Source: Sinohyriopsis cumingii (Eukaryota > Mollusca > Bivalvia > Unionida > Unionidae). From it: a DNA stretch of 64,000 bases. The stretch is from positions 63,079,719 through 63,143,718 of the forward strand of contig CM068835.1 in assembly GCA_028554795.2 (NCBI GenBank), read 5' to 3'. A program made the translations under genes and the position numbers. The notes below the pieces were generated by a model, which saw only the letters and a program-made list of their open reading frames with translations, was not told the DNA's origin and did not search any database. Shown here piece after piece: positions 11,321 to 24,400 of the stretch (position 1 is the first letter of the stretch; every line of letters starts with the position of its first letter).

Positions 11321-11939
11321 GTAGCGACAATTACAAAGTGGGCGCTTTTCCCGGAGATCACAACATTTTACACGAGTAAAGAGTTTGAACAAATATAGAA
11401 TATAATAGGTATATAAAGTGTAATAATTTCAATAGTACGTATCAATAAATAGTGATCAGAGTGAATCGACTCATTGTCTGCTTATTTGCTTTTATATTAG
11501 GTGCATGTCATTTACTTTGCATTTCTTTTCATGTCGTATGAAAATATTGTAAGAGATTGAGCGAAATTCCTTGCATATTATAAATTTGTCAAATAAAGTG
11601 AAGAATTACCTTTGCATTTTCTTGAGGGATGATATATTCAGGTCAACACCGCAGTAGGAATTATGCCTTGAGTGTAGAAGCGTTACGCTAAAATTAGTGA
11701 GACATTCCAGCTGTGTATTGCCCGTTTATTAATTGTTGGTGCGAGGGATAGTTTGGTTTAATTGAGTACGCTATACTAGAAACAGGATAATAACGTGTTG
11801 GGCTATTTTCGAGTATGGCAGTACAACTTTAGTGTAGTCAAAGGACATGATACTTGTGTCACCTTACAAGTAGAACCGGATAGCGGCAGACAGGAAATCA
11901 ATTAGATAAATTAAGTCGGCTGGTAAGGAGAATTGTATT

Positions 11940-12795
11940 GGAAGGGTCCCAGTTAGCTGAATTTGTTGAATGTAGTTATTGAGAACACAACGAGCAACTA
12001 GCCGCGGAACGAGAGAAATACAGACGAGTAGCTGAACGAGAGAAAGACAGACAGGTAGCTGAGCGTAACCGAGAGCTCGAACTAGCCAGACTACAGGCCA
12101 AATATAAATTTAGGATCGCGAAGATATGGTAGCCATGGATAGGCTGAGGATCGAAGCAGAGTCCAGAAGAGATGAATACCTGAATGAACGTTCGGGACCC
12201 ACGAGTAGGCGATCTGATGACAGATGACCAACAAAGTTCACCATGTCAATGTTCAACGACAATGTATATTATTGACAACTTTTTGACGCAGTTCGAAAAG
12301 AAGGCACTGGTTCGTCAGCTATCCAATGACCAGTTAGTTATCATGACAAGAGCCCGAGGAAGTGTGAACAACACAGCATTATATTGTTGGTGGAAGAGGT
12401 TTCTACATTCATTCAGGAGGATCTCCGCTACACAAGGGGACGTCAAGTTAAATATTACAATAAGAGGTCGAAGGAACGTCACTTCGAGGTGGGTGAAAAG
12501 GTGTTGTGTTTGCTGTTGTTATAACACAACAAACTTCAAGACTCATGGAGGGGACCATTCGTAGATATGGAGAGAAAGGGTGGGCAGAACGTCCGTATCC
12601 GGGTAGGAGACAAGAAGCTGTACTATGTAAATCTCCTGAAATGTTACCGTAAAAGAGCGACACCCACAGAGTTCCTGGCTGCTACATTTGTGACTGAAGA
12701 ACCCGACAACGGACGAGATGCAGAGCTACTCCCTAGTTCTCCTTTGACAAGGGAGAAACCTACGTCGACGTTGTCCTTGACGGGTCGTTAACGTA
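11940..12795 (+). pseudogene. internally deleted Ty3/gypsy retrotransposon: gag joined to integrase C-terminus
   Basis: The left part (about 11971-12135) encodes a charged coiled coil of the kind found in gypsy gag proteins, for example VAEREKDRQVAERNRELELA. It continues in shifted frames with a gag-like IDNFLTQFEKKALVRQL segment near 12260-12320. From about 12390 it changes to the end of an integrase. The stretch EEVSTFIQEDLRYTRGRQ is followed by HFEVGEKVL, WRGPFV and, after a gap, VRIRVGDKKLYYVNLLKCY. These are typical GPY/F-domain motifs of gypsy integrases. Protease, reverse transcriptase, RNase H and the integrase core are missing, so an internal deletion joined the two ends. Stops and frameshifts show it is dead. 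Confidence 0.8.
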
Positions 12796-12860
12796 AGAGA
12801 AACGCAAGATAGCGATAACCTTGTAAGAAGGTACAACCTCACAACACCACCACCATTAGC
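12790..12860. repeat. second copy of the block flanking the gypsy relic
   Basis: Matches 11255-11320 through ACCTTGTAAGAAGG and ACAACCTCACAACACCA. It lies immediately after the integrase-derived stop codon, where the 3' LTR or its preceding spacer would be expected. Confidence 0.5.
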
Positions 12861-13572
12861 AACCTCTACTACCTGTATAAACATAAGAAGCCAACACTAC
12901 GCTATATTGCGTACGGTAGTTGATCCTTATGTGATACGCTATACTCCTCAATTTGATAAAACACGTTACTCGGCCTAGAATTTACTAGCATCGGTATTTT
13001 TAATGCCATAAAAGACGTACATGAGTTTTTATAAGTCCATATGAAACAGAAATCGGCAAAAGTTTGGACAATCTTTAGCTAAAATTCGCTCTTCAATATA
13101 TCTCAGCACCCCATCTGATCATCGATATGTAAATCAGTCTTTTCATTATCTACATACGCATTTTCCTCTACGATCTGATTAAAAACGAGCAACTGCCCCT
13201 CGTTCCCACTCGAATCAATTTATAAGCAACGTGCGAATGATTTTGTTATTCAAATATTTACTAACGGAACATTTTGAACACGTATCATTACTATTGGAGC
13301 AATCCGGAAAACGAAATGAATTATGAACGATTTTTTTTAACTAAAATAAGGTTTATCACATCTTAATTCTAAAATGTTTAGTTCAACAACGGTTAAAGCT
13401 AACATCTTGAATATTTTAAATAAAGGCTTATGTCAAATACATTCCTTTCAACAAATTTGGTAGAGTAGAAGAATGATTAATTTTATGAAAAAATTGCCTG
13501 CACAACACATCGACATGGATCGTTCAGAAATTAGCCAACACGCCATCACAATCTCAAAAATAGAGATAAGGG
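12861..13572. other. non-coding stretch
   Basis: No ORF of note, repeat or RNA seen. Confidence 0.5.
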
Positions 13573-13818
13573 TCACCCACCAGCAATGATCTTTGGACAG
13601 GGAAGAACTTGCTCATTGACCAATGACATATTGATTATAATTTCATTACCGGGTTGAAGGTTCACAGAGAGGTAAATCATTAAAACGTAGCAATCTTTGT
13701 TTCCGGGAGAGATGTTCATTATCACGCTAAGCTCGACAAAAATAAGTACAATAATACTAGATACCGATATAATATGTACTGGCAGAATAACAAATGATAC
13801 AAATAAGACATTGTTCAA
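13573..13818 (-). CDS. 81-codon ORF with hydrophobic N-terminus, possible exon, unknown
   Basis: A minus-strand ORF whose first ~35 residues are strongly hydrophobic, like a signal anchor. The rest contains NISPGNKDCY, YLSVNLQPGNEIIINMSL and VLPCPKIIAGG. Near its 3' end is a GTGGGT that could be a weak splice donor. The spacing of a hydrophobic strand, a P-x-GN turn, an I-N-M strand and a Leu-Pro-Cys-Pro motif faintly recalls exon 2 of the GM2-activator-like gene at 45.6 kb. That resemblance is by eye only and may be chance. Confidence 0.25.
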   Translation of the reverse strand: MNNVLFVSFVILPVHIISVSSIIVLIFVELSVIMNISPGNKDCYVLMIYLSVNLQPGNEIIINMSLVNEQVLPCPKIIAGG

Positions 13819-15264
13819 GAGGGCATGATACTTAAATAAAGGCTTGCTTTAGGACAACGGTTGTGACTATTTGAATCAAACCAAAACGTCAAATATAATT
13901 GTACATCTCGGAGAAAAATATAATGCTAAACAGAGTTAAATGAAATAAAATCACGTACAGTAATTGTGTATTCTTATTGTGTTGGGGTGAGTTTTGATGA
14001 AACTAAAGTTTATTTTAGTATTGCTACTTGATGTGAACTGCGCATTCAATCACCATGAACAGCATTAAGTTTTAAATGTGTGATAATACTACTACTATCA
14101 CTACTACTAACAGTAATGCCGCCACAAGATGTACATTTCTATAATCTACATGAAAAAGAGAAGTCAGTTCAACATTTTAATTTTTCTTTAATTCTGTTCT
14201 CTGGTGGAAGTTATTTATGTGGTTTAAATGAAAGAAAGAGCATATCCCAGCTACAAACTATAACCAATTATGCAAACCAAACGGGTCGTGTAAGGCATTT
14301 TAATGACGAGCATGACAGGTCACTGTAAGAATGTGGGGATTCCGCTCGCTGAAGAGGTAGAATGTTAAGTTTACTCCTGGTCGTGATTGAACAATAACCG
14401 TTCTAATCTGATTTACCCGGTAATTAAAATTAGGATTAGCCATTGCCAGATGTGTGTCAGCCACATGATTTTCTTAACAATAGCGCCTTTGATAAATATG
14501 TTTAATTAAACCTGGACCGTTGCAACAATGACTACTTCAACAATGAATCAAAATAAAACATTTCTGCCAATGCAGCTAAAGAACATCTTGCATTAAAATT
14601 GCCTGACATGAATACATATGAGGATACATTAAGCGCATTATGCATAATTGCCGGAATATGTGCAGAATTAGCATATAATTTATTTCCTCTCAAGAAAGGG
14701 AAAGACATATATCCATTAATTATCAGCCGTACTTATAAAGTTAACTAGATTATATATAACATTGCATTTTGCATAATGGCTATTACAATTGATATACATT
14801 TATGATATGAAATTAAAATATGTTCCATGAACGATTTGATGTTCTAAGGAAGCTAAAAACTTCTAAATATAAAAATGGAAATATCATTAATATCCCCACA
14901 ATTTAAACTTTCCAGATGAAAACACATTCGGTTTACATTGTCAGAAGGTGCAGAGAAAAAGCTGTTCTGGGTATAAAAACGTGGCTATGGACGATTCGAT
15001 TGCGCTATTATATTCATTGTAGCCTATATGTCTATGTTACTAGTGAATACTCGATAGAGCATTGGAATTTTATTGTTCTGATATTCTTTATTTCAGATGA
15101 TCTTTGACTCCAAAATCCATTCTTTTCAACCTATATTCTCTTGATTGAACGAGTTATGCCGTTTGTATCTTTGAATCATCAGCTTCAAAAAATGCGGGTT
15201 CGCATGAGTTGCATGTACCTAATCGAATCACGTTCCATTCAGATATACCCATCAAAACCAACGG
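13819..15264. other. non-coding AT-rich stretch
   Basis: Short ORFs only (82 and 63 codons), with no recognisable motif and no repeat structure seen. Confidence 0.5.
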
Positions 15265-15830
15265 CAGCAATCATTCGTTAGAATATACATTGCTCAGCCA
15301 CTATTTTCACAACTGCGTTGAACTTACACATAGAGGTCAATACCCTCAACGTAGCATAGTTATTTTGATTTATTAGTTGTCCGCATTGAGCAAAGTGAGA
15401 CAAAACATATTTCAGTCAGTAAATTTTGTTGAAATTGTAGAACAGATAACCACCGTGTGCAAGAATAATTCACATAACAATGTCTATAACATCATCCATA
15501 TTTATATGACGGACAAGGAAGATATGTTGGTTTTTTTCACTAGTATGGGTTTGGAATGAATGAAGAGGTCACACTAATCTTACATATCATTGATTGGTCA
15601 CATGATTATATATGCCAAAAATATTTTATCATGGATATCAAAGGTGGAATAGTCTTTTAAATGTATGCATGGAAGAGCTGAATATTTGGAAGAAGTCATG
15701 AAAGCCATTGCAATATCAACTTGTGATGAAACGACGTAAGGAAGTTCTTTCATGCATATGAAAATATATAGCTTTGAGGTATGGGCGTGTTACCTAATCA
15801 GAAGAATATAAAAGCTTTAGAAATTCAATG
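15265..15830. repeat. unclassified dispersed repeat, copy 2
   Basis: Collinear with 7165-7760, as described there, beginning near ACATTGCTCAGCCA and ending near a CATATGAAAATAT block and an AATCAGAA block. It has the same orientation as copy 1 and lies 8.1 kb away. Confidence 0.7.
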
Positions 15831-16065
15831 CATTTACACAGTTAATACATTATGGTCTTAAACTAAATAACAGGAAAGAGATATTGAAAACTGAAAGGCT
15901 TTGAAATGCTAAGTTAATATTTTGTCTCTAAAATATAAAGTGATAATTTACGATGCACAAACAATATTTTGAAATAAATCCCAAATAATCTTAAACGGTC
16001 CTTCTCAAGTTCATATGTAAAGAGTTCCAAACGAACTCAAGTTGTTATCATACTGAATTGCAATT

Positions 16066-16175
16066 TTGTTGTTTGTGTTGCTATTGTTCTTGTTGTTGCT
16101 GTTGTTGTGGGTTTTAGGGTCATTTTCCAGCACATGATATATTAGACATGGTGGAGGCGGAGCCTGGGAAAACCA
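16066..16175 (-). mobile_element. SINE family A, 3'-end fragment
   Basis: The degenerate (GTT)n run at 16066-16110 is followed by GGTCATTTTCCAGCACATGAT and GGAGCCTGGGAAAACC, matching the tail-proximal part of the copies at 2.6 and 46.2 kb. The tRNA-like head is absent, so this is a 5'-truncated minus-strand insertion. Confidence 0.7.
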
Positions 16176-19100
16176 TTCTCAATGTCTGATGACCCGATAA
16201 ACTGGAATGTAGCATAGTATTAAATATATTACTGCATCACAAGGCAATGATAAAATCAAAAATGTCCTTGACTTAATTCAAGATAATCCAAACGTAATCA
16301 TCTTGTCCCAAAGTACTGAACACTTTGTAATTCTAGTGAAAAGGTTAAATAAATCCTCCCAAATCTTAACGCAGCCATTAATAAAGCTCACTCCTACACA
16401 TTTTAAAATGACAATTAGCAATTGCGTTTGCTTCTCTCTTACATACAAAACCTAAGGTAAACTACGATGACACGGGTAAGGGTCAAAAGTGATTCCTAGA
16501 ACATTTACAGTTGTCAGCAAGAGCAATAATTTCCACGAGAGAAAATTACGTCCAAGTCAGATACAAGTAAACATGTTTTGTTTCAAGCAATGACGATACT
16601 AAAAGAGATAAATAAATATTAGCTATGTAATATAGTGTTTACAAATTAGCATTAGGTTTGTCAAGTAGGCTATAAACTATATTACCTAGGTCAGTCACAC
16701 AATACTAATCTGCATAAGAAATAATCATTGAGAAAAGCCAACACAGAATACAAGAAAAGGTAAGATCTCTAAACTTTAGCTATGTTTTAGATATTTTCTC
16801 AAATATACATATGATTACAATTTCAATGGCGCAATCTCTGTTTCGATATTGTTAGCAAAAGTAAGGCTGTGTGATCATTAAAACAAATCAAAGAAGGAGC
16901 TGCAGAAATACACTCTTGTAAGTGTTGAAAAGGAAATATCACAGGTAAATATTATTTTAGAAATATTGAATAGTTTAATTGGTGCTTTATGTTTAAGAAA
17001 ACATAACGCACCGGGTTATCGACACCATTTTTGCTCTTCTTGGATCAAGTTTACACCAATCTCTATATCACTTGCATCAGCATATATTTTAAAAGATTGT
17101 TATTTGGAGCTCAATACACAACTGCACTACTAAATATGGCTTTGAATTAACAAAATATTGTCAGTTGTTAGATGAAGGAAACTTTGTTTCCATGCTTTGC
17201 AAATTCGTCAGGGGTCCGCATATATGGAAACGGTGAAGAACTAATTTTTTCCAATAGCAACGAAATATATCCAACACTGTCTTTTACTGATTTTACTGAT
17301 AGGTACAGGGAATTCAAAGGTGGTCAAGGCCATATATTCTGTAACTTTACACTTTTCCACATTCTGTCCTGAATTTGATTAAAAACATTACATTCATTGT
17401 CCAATTTGCATCACTGATTGGATCAAGAAATTCCCGAATTGTTTCCAAGTGACTTAGTATGTCTCATTGTAAAACAAAAAACTTCATTCATGGAAGAGTC
17501 ACATTTATCGATCTCTTATGTTATCATGTACACTAATCGAATAAAATTTGAAGGTGTACCTTTATAACCGAATGAAATCAGTTTATATTGGTAATCAAAT
17601 CCATGGATTTATGAATGCTAACATGCTGTTTGCCCTTTCCGTGAGTGAAATTTGATATAATCATTTCAATAGGTCAAAGTTGGTGACATATATATGGTAT
17701 GTTCAATATTTTAAAGTGAAGACATCGATTCTTCGCATTAGAAATGTATCTGTTTTGTTATCAATGTTTACGTATCAATGGTCTTTACTCATGGGAACTA
17801 TATTCTTTCGGCATTATAATACATTGCCAACAAAATTTACTTTTAGTTGGGTCTGTGGAAACATTCTTCAGTAAATACTAAAAGTTTGTTTCAATTATTA
17901 TAACTTGACACGATTCATCCTGTAGCGATGCTGACGCAGATGTGTCTTATCTACCATTTAGTTATACAAAAGTTGCCACAGTTGGAATTCATTGTTATGC
18001 TAGACAAATGCAATTAAATTGACTGAATGATTATCAGAATTATCTCTATCAAAATACCAATATAATTTTTTTATTGCAACAATGTTTCGTGACTCCTACG
18101 TGTGTTAATGGTAGTATTTCAGTCCGTTACGTAAACTTCAACTCTATAAGAATCATAGTACTTATCCTGAAGAGATTGTGAGTTATGTGCAAGATATTTA
18201 AGAACTATTGCGGCAGATTGAAAACTGTCCGTCACTTATCAATTTCCTTTTTATATGAGTAGAGTGAAAGTTAGACCTTTCTATTTCGCAAGCCTCTGAC
18301 AACTTCTATTTGAAACCAGAGTTCAAGAAGATTAATTTATAAATATTCAAAACAGATTCAAATAGACCAAGACATAATGATTCTTGAACTGATTCTCTAA
18401 TAGCAAACAACAGTAAGAAAAAACAACTTCCCTCCCATCCTTTGCTTTTACCAAATCAACATAACCAAATCATATTTTTCACAGTTTGGTGAAATATTCC
18501 TATAAGTCCGTTGATTTCATGGAAGATACGCAAAATACGTAAACTGTTGGATGCCTAATTAAAGCATGACTGACTAGAAAAATCAAAACATAAGATTTGA
18601 CCCTTTTTTGGATGGGAACTATTCTGGAAGGGAAACGATGTAAAAAGAACTGTATCAAAGCTTTTACTATGGCCTTATGCTTTATATTCCTCGAAGGAGA
18701 TGTCTTTGAACATTACAGTCAACATATACACAAGCACATGCAGATAAGTCTAAGGTATAATCTGATTAACTTTCCACTCCAGTGGACAAGTTTGACATGC
18801 TTTTCCATATTCAAAAGCGTCACCATTAACTGTTGACCAATGGAGAACATTTTTATTCCTACCTATGTTTGCCATTATTTTGAAAGCTTTCATTCCTAAC
18901 CATGCATAACAGGCTAATATTTTTCAAGTTAATATAATATATGTAGTATTGACAACGCAGATTGTTTCCTAACGTCTTTTAAACTGAATTTAATTTCTGT
19001 GTAGTTCTTACTGATAAAGATCTGTACAGGTTTGTTTAAATATAACGAAACGAGTTTCTCATCGGCCACACCCTGACAAACTCAAACGTATCCTATTACA

Positions 19101-19186
19101 TAAGAAAACAGTAGATGCCCGATATTATTCACCCAATAGTCACATGTTTGCCCTTTGCCTATTCTATGTTATAGCTTTGTTTATCA
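16176..19186. other. non-coding AT-rich stretch
   Basis: Three kilobases with only short motif-free ORFs (60-79 codons). No repeats, splice-bounded exons or RNAs could be supported. Confidence 0.5.
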
Positions 19187-19399
19187 TCAGTCATCTTTAA
19201 TAATTTGAATCATTATTTGCATCAGCATTCTACCCAGTTCATTATATTTCAAAGCGTTTGATGTGGCTTGTTTTATACCAAGAATATATTTGCAAAATGA
19301 TGTATGTACAGCATCAATACGAAATGCTTTGTAGACAGCCCAGAGTTCCGACCCATAATTCAAAATTGGTGCTAAAATAAATACGGGAACGTGAATCAA
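19187..19399 (-). pseudogene. LINE reverse-transcriptase C-terminal fragment
   Basis: A 70-codon minus-strand frame reads APILNYGSELWAVYKAF, then DAVHTSFCKYILGIKQAT and ALKYNELGRM. The pattern I-L-x-Y-G-S-E-x-W, a V-H-x-x-F-C-K-Y-x-L-G block and an E-L-G-R block is characteristic of the region after the polymerase core in several non-LTR retrotransposon ORF2 proteins. No catalytic motifs are present and both ends are truncated. The clade cannot be settled from this piece. Confidence 0.7.
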
Positions 19400-20253
19400 T
19401 AGGCATTGCTAGCGGTTAAATTGTGTTACCGATACGCCTTGTTTGATCACGATTGAGCCATACGTTCATATCAGAAACATTTCAAGTCCGTATTTCCAAA
19501 TCTCTCTGTGTATCGGTGATATAATTTCTATGACTGGATTTCAAACGTGTAATGTTTTTGGGTGGCCTCACCGATAAGCCCATACTAAGGCATGGGTTTC
19601 TATTACTATTAGGCTTAGTGATAGTGTTAGTACTTTTTGAACATTCTATCAGGTTACATAACTGGATGACGTGTCTTGCTTGTGCCATTAATACTAAATA
19701 TCTGCCACCCATTCCCTCCCCATCCCAAACTATAACACAGCAAAATCACATAACGATGTGATGTGTTTGTAATATAACAATATGTATTAGTATGTTTCCT
19801 TTTCACCGTTGTATTGATTAGGACCTTGACATAAATAGCCACGGCATGTTGATATAAAGAAAGATAGTATTATTCTTTGATCAGGTCCTTGGTCTTTTGT
19901 AGTGCAGGCACTACTCTTCTAACTCTGCTGCGACTATATTACTTGACCTGCACTTGATCCAGCAGATGTCCACCATAGCATCTGCTGCTTTCCATACTGT
20001 TTTAGTCTTCCTAAGTTAACCTTCTGTCATTATTCTTCTCTGGCTAACGATAGGTTTAACACTGAAATGACTTGATTTGAATCAAAGTTGTTCGCGCCCA
20101 TATTCCACAGGCATGGCGACTCCCAAGTTCCGTGTGTATGATCTCACCAAGTCATTTGGTGGCGTAGACCATATCATATAAAATCGGCCCACACACACGT
20201 CTATTACCATGTTCGAGAGCGACAAGGAAACAATAATTTGTCTGTAAGGCACC
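19400..20253. other. non-coding stretch
   Basis: Overlapping short ORFs on both strands without motifs. Nothing supportable. Confidence 0.5.
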
Positions 20254-20417
20254 AGATTTCGACCTGAACCTATCTTCAACGCCAAAGAAGAATTAACTGC
20301 CAAGTCATGACAAGCTGCATGACTCGCGTTTTCCCAGATTTCGACCTGAACCCCTCATCAACGCCAAAGAAGAATTAACGGCCTCTTCATGACATTCTGC
20401 ATGACTCGCGTTGTCCC
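20254..20417. repeat. 82-bp direct tandem duplication, two units
   Basis: Two adjacent 82-bp units (20254-20335 and 20336-20417) both begin AGATTTCGACCTGAACC, both contain CAACGCCAAAGAAGAATTAA and both end CTGCATGACTCGCGTT. They differ at roughly ten positions. Confidence 0.9.
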
Positions 20418-21062
20418 TATTGCCTATTCTGGTAAGCCATAATCGTACATAGAGCCCAGATATGCAGTTGTAATTTTTTCTACCTGATCATGAGTTTGAA
20501 TATCATGTATTAAGAGCAATTTCAATATCCGAATAAGTAATCAGTGTATTGATTAGCAGCCTTTGGGTCATTGAGAAAATTAACTGTCACAGAATAAGGC
20601 AAAGAAATAACTTGGTTTTCTCTTAAAACAATTAGACTATTTCTCGTTGTACATGCGTACAACGTTATATAGGGTGAATATGTTTTTCCAGGTAAGCGAC
20701 TGTATATCAGGTACCTAGCCACAGATTGCTTGTGTCAGGTATCATGACTAACATGAGGTGCACGGGTATTCTACCCCGACTTGTACTCACTCTCCTATGG
20801 ATTTAAGTAAGACGAATCACGAAAAACCACACTGGTCACACTGGTCATTTTTGGATCACGTCAAGGAGTAGACACTCTCCTTTATTCTCCAGCCATAGGG
20901 GTAAGTGTTAAATTTACATTCTATTTATTTGATAGGCGAAGCTTATTCGGTTTGTACTGTATTATCGCGTAATAATGATTATTACAACGTAGATTTTTAA
21001 AAGTAATATCATATATATAGAAATTATGCATAAACTATTATGTCCCATTTGGTTTTATTATA
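20418..21062. other. non-coding stretch
   Basis: No gene or repeat seen. Confidence 0.5.
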
Positions 21063-21235
21063 GCTGCGTATGTGAATCTGTAGCTGCGTCTGTGCGTCTG
21101 TGTGTCTGTGTTGGCAGTAGCTGTGTCTGTGTTGGAAGCTGTTTCTGTATTGGAAGATGATTCTGACTGTGTTCGTAGCTGACTGTTATAGTAGCTGACT
21201 ATTATGGTAGCTGACCGTGTCTGTAGCCGTGAATG
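21063..21235. repeat. degenerate GTAGCTG/GTGTCTGT repeat region
   Basis: Irregular recurrences of GTAGCTG alternate with CTGTGTTGGAAG and GTGTCTGT over about 170 bp. The period is not regular enough to define a unit. Confidence 0.5.
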
Positions 21236-21340
21236 TATATGAAATGTTATTGTGAATATAACTAGAGCGGTCCGAAGCTATACGAAGCAGTTTAAGGTTT
21301 CTTGGAGTCATCTGGAGCTTCCAGAACAACGCTGTCTGTC

Positions 21341-21476
21341 GTGATAAGATTATTGTGAATCTTAGTCGTGATAAGATTATTGTGAATCTTAGTCGTGATA
21401 AGATTATTGTGAATCTTAGTCGTGATAAGATTATTGTGAATCTTAGTCATGATAAGATTATTTTGAATCTTTAGGT
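21341..21476. repeat. 27-bp tandem repeat, five units
   Basis: Units of 27 bp start at 21341, 21368, 21395, 21422 and 21449. Four are identical and the fifth has three changes. Each unit contains AAGATTATTGTGAATCTT, an inverted repeat with AAGATT and AATCTT arms around a 6-nt loop. On the minus strand the array is open and reads (KIHNNLITT)n, which I attribute to the repeat rather than a gene. Confidence 0.95.
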
Positions 21477-24400
21477 GTGTCAAAGATTATTTCAAAGACT
21501 ATTTTTGAATCTTTATAATTTTGTTATTGTTGAACAACGTACTGTTTAAGGGGTAAGTGCAGCACATGAGGGTTCTTGGACCTGCACTTCATTTCATTCA
21601 ATATTTGTTTTGTTTATTTTCAATTGTATTTTTACATCATATATTTATCATTATTAACACATTCATAAATTTCCATCTTTCTTACATTGTGTTTGGCTTG
21701 TTCATTTCGTCCAAAAACCCACTCGGTTACAATTCTGCGACATTAACCACGATTCATTTTCTTAATTTCATCATGTCGAATTCTTTCATATGTTAATGCT
21801 TGTGTTGTTGTGGCTGCTGATATTGATGATGTTGTGGCTATTGTTCATGTTGATATGGGATTTTGTAGTCCTTGATAATGATACACCTATAATTAGGCTG
21901 AGGTCCAGGCAGACATATGGAATTCCTTCTTCCTGGGCCTGGTTGATACGTGACAAATATCCTGATGATTTTGGACAGTACACTTCCTCTCTAGGCTCAC
22001 CGGAACTTTAACACATTCAAGTGTTTAAGAATTTGTACATAAATGAATATAAGTGAATTCACTCTTTATGTTGTTCTAACTACACATAATTATGTATCGT
22101 TACTGCATCATACAATAATGCAGTCATAAATAGTTTTTAAAAACATTAGAACATTTCAGTCCTAAACAAGGTCAGACAGAATCAATATAGCACGACCTTT
22201 ACCAGTTATTGCTAATACTGTATTATTTTCTTTGTTTTCAACCGTTGTTATTTACAGAATATTACCTCAAATATAACCTTCAATAGCAGAAACAGTTTTA
22301 TATTTTACATACTTAATTTTAAAATCAGAAGACCGTCTTCACCAAAACTTACCTTCATGGCAGTTTTTGACTAGCCAGGTTAGTACTAATTCTATTGGGA
22401 TCCTCCTCCTTGAGTTATCTCTTCCATCATATATCGTACTTGATCCAAGCATAGCGATAAGGTTTCTCTGTATACGCTCCCTGATATTGGAATGTTTTGT
22501 TCTTCTTGCAAGGAAAGACGGGCCGTATTCCACTATTCTTGTCGTAGCAACGATGATACCCGTTTTAAAGAGAAATTACCTTCTTCAGTTATGTGACATT
22601 TAACCTCATATGATCCCATATTGACCATTCACCCAATATTTGAGCAATGTTCCATATTACTATGATATTACAAACAGATTTATTCTCAGATACTACATAC
22701 CTACGATATTACATATCAGCATATAACAGAAGATAAGGATTATGAAATGAAACTTGTTATTCATAAAAAAAATATATTCTATGATTATACAGTTGCAAAT
22801 GCTTACATTTATGTATTAAAAATACCAGGACAGAAATCTAACCAGAAGGATTCATATATGCTAGCAGTATTACATGAAAACACAAATCGTTTATGATGTC
22901 TTTAGACCATTGCTACAAAACCATATGTTCCGTTTGTTTGGCAAACCTGATGCGAAGGCAGATAAAATATACTTAACAGTGCAAAAAGAAATCATCAGAT
23001 AGTCTTCCAGTCCAAAAGCTTCATCATATGAATAATTGCCATTCTATTAAACTATACTCAGATTAGAATTTCCTGATTGTATAGGATGAACAATACTTTT
23101 CATTTCAGGTTCCTATCTTTTTTCCAACTGAAGCTGATCTGAAACAGACATGCGGGCCCCAATAATGAACTTCTTCTGTCACATCAAACATGTAGTGTAG
23201 TTTATAATATGCTCATTTTTCCGTTTACTTTACATTGTCAGAATCGATCAATATTTTGCGATATTGCGCACGTTCAGATTGCATTCACACGCATAAAGGA
23301 ACTACTTGTACTGTAAACAACAATAGACACAGACACCATAACTTTTGTAAACTTTAGTAGGCGCTTTACGTTTTGGTTGATTAAGTTTGTTTCTGAATGA
23401 ATTAAAGCAGATGTTTCGTGAACTGCCACATTCCAACTGTTTTGGCACATTCCGCGTTAACGTTATGATACACTGTTTCGGATTTAGGTTAGCTATACAG
23501 TTGAGCTTAGAAAGGGCACTTACAAATAACATACAAGTGACAAGGGATACACTGTCTTCTTTAGCTGGTAATAAGAATGGCAAAAATATATACTTACAGT
23601 TTAAAATCTTGAATTTCCTCAAAATATACGTTCTTAGTTCTGCAAATGTGAATAACATGAGCCATGTCATAGGCTCTCAATCTTGATTACACATTTCGAA
23701 ATTGTACTGTAATTTCGAATATAAGGGCAATTTCATCCGCCTTACTGCATTCAAAATAAAATAAGCATTACATTCCATAGCATCATTTTGATATTTAAAG
23801 TTAAAAGACTTCATATTTTCTGCACATTCAATAACGAAAACAGAAACACATTTGCAGACTTCAACGAGCTTCTCCGTCGCTTCTTCAATCAGATGTATTT
23901 ATTGTGGAATGGTCACATATAAATCCAGTCCATAAATTTCGTAGAATCTACACAAATACCAAATTCTATTCATTCCAGATCAAACGAAAAATGTGTTGGA
24001 ATGCGCATTCATTCACAATATTACTCCAAATTTCAATTTTAACCAGACACGCCATTTTCGTTCGAAAGTTACTACGAGCGCGTCACTAAGTTAAAATGTA
24101 TCTGGGCGGAGTTATGTGTTGTAATAATGGTGTTGTTGTGAACTGATGAATCTGCAGTGTATTTTGGTAATATAATTAAGCATTAGGTAGAATAAGAAAA
24201 TGAGCTTATAATAAACAGGTAACTGCATTTGTATGGGAAAATATGAACTCGTCTTGCCGGAAGGATATACTGCACTCCCAGGTTCGTGCAGTTATCTCGT
24301 TTTTATGTTCACATACAATTGCAGTAACCTATATATATATATATATATAATGATGTACATATATATGTGGATGAAAATAATTAACTGGAGTCACACCAAA

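Noticed and set aside
10894-11361. 155-codon minus-strand ORF as a gene
   Set aside because: No domain, no splice signals, and it overlaps repeat sequence flanking the gypsy relic.
21341-21476. CRISPR-like array
   Set aside because: Units are directly adjacent with no unique spacers, in a eukaryotic context; it is a plain tandem repeat.
23302-23670. Minus-strand 122-codon ORF with apparent mini-exons and GTAAGT sites
   Set aside because: The implied intron is about 33 bp, and no domain or partner exon is recognised; left as an unassigned ORF.
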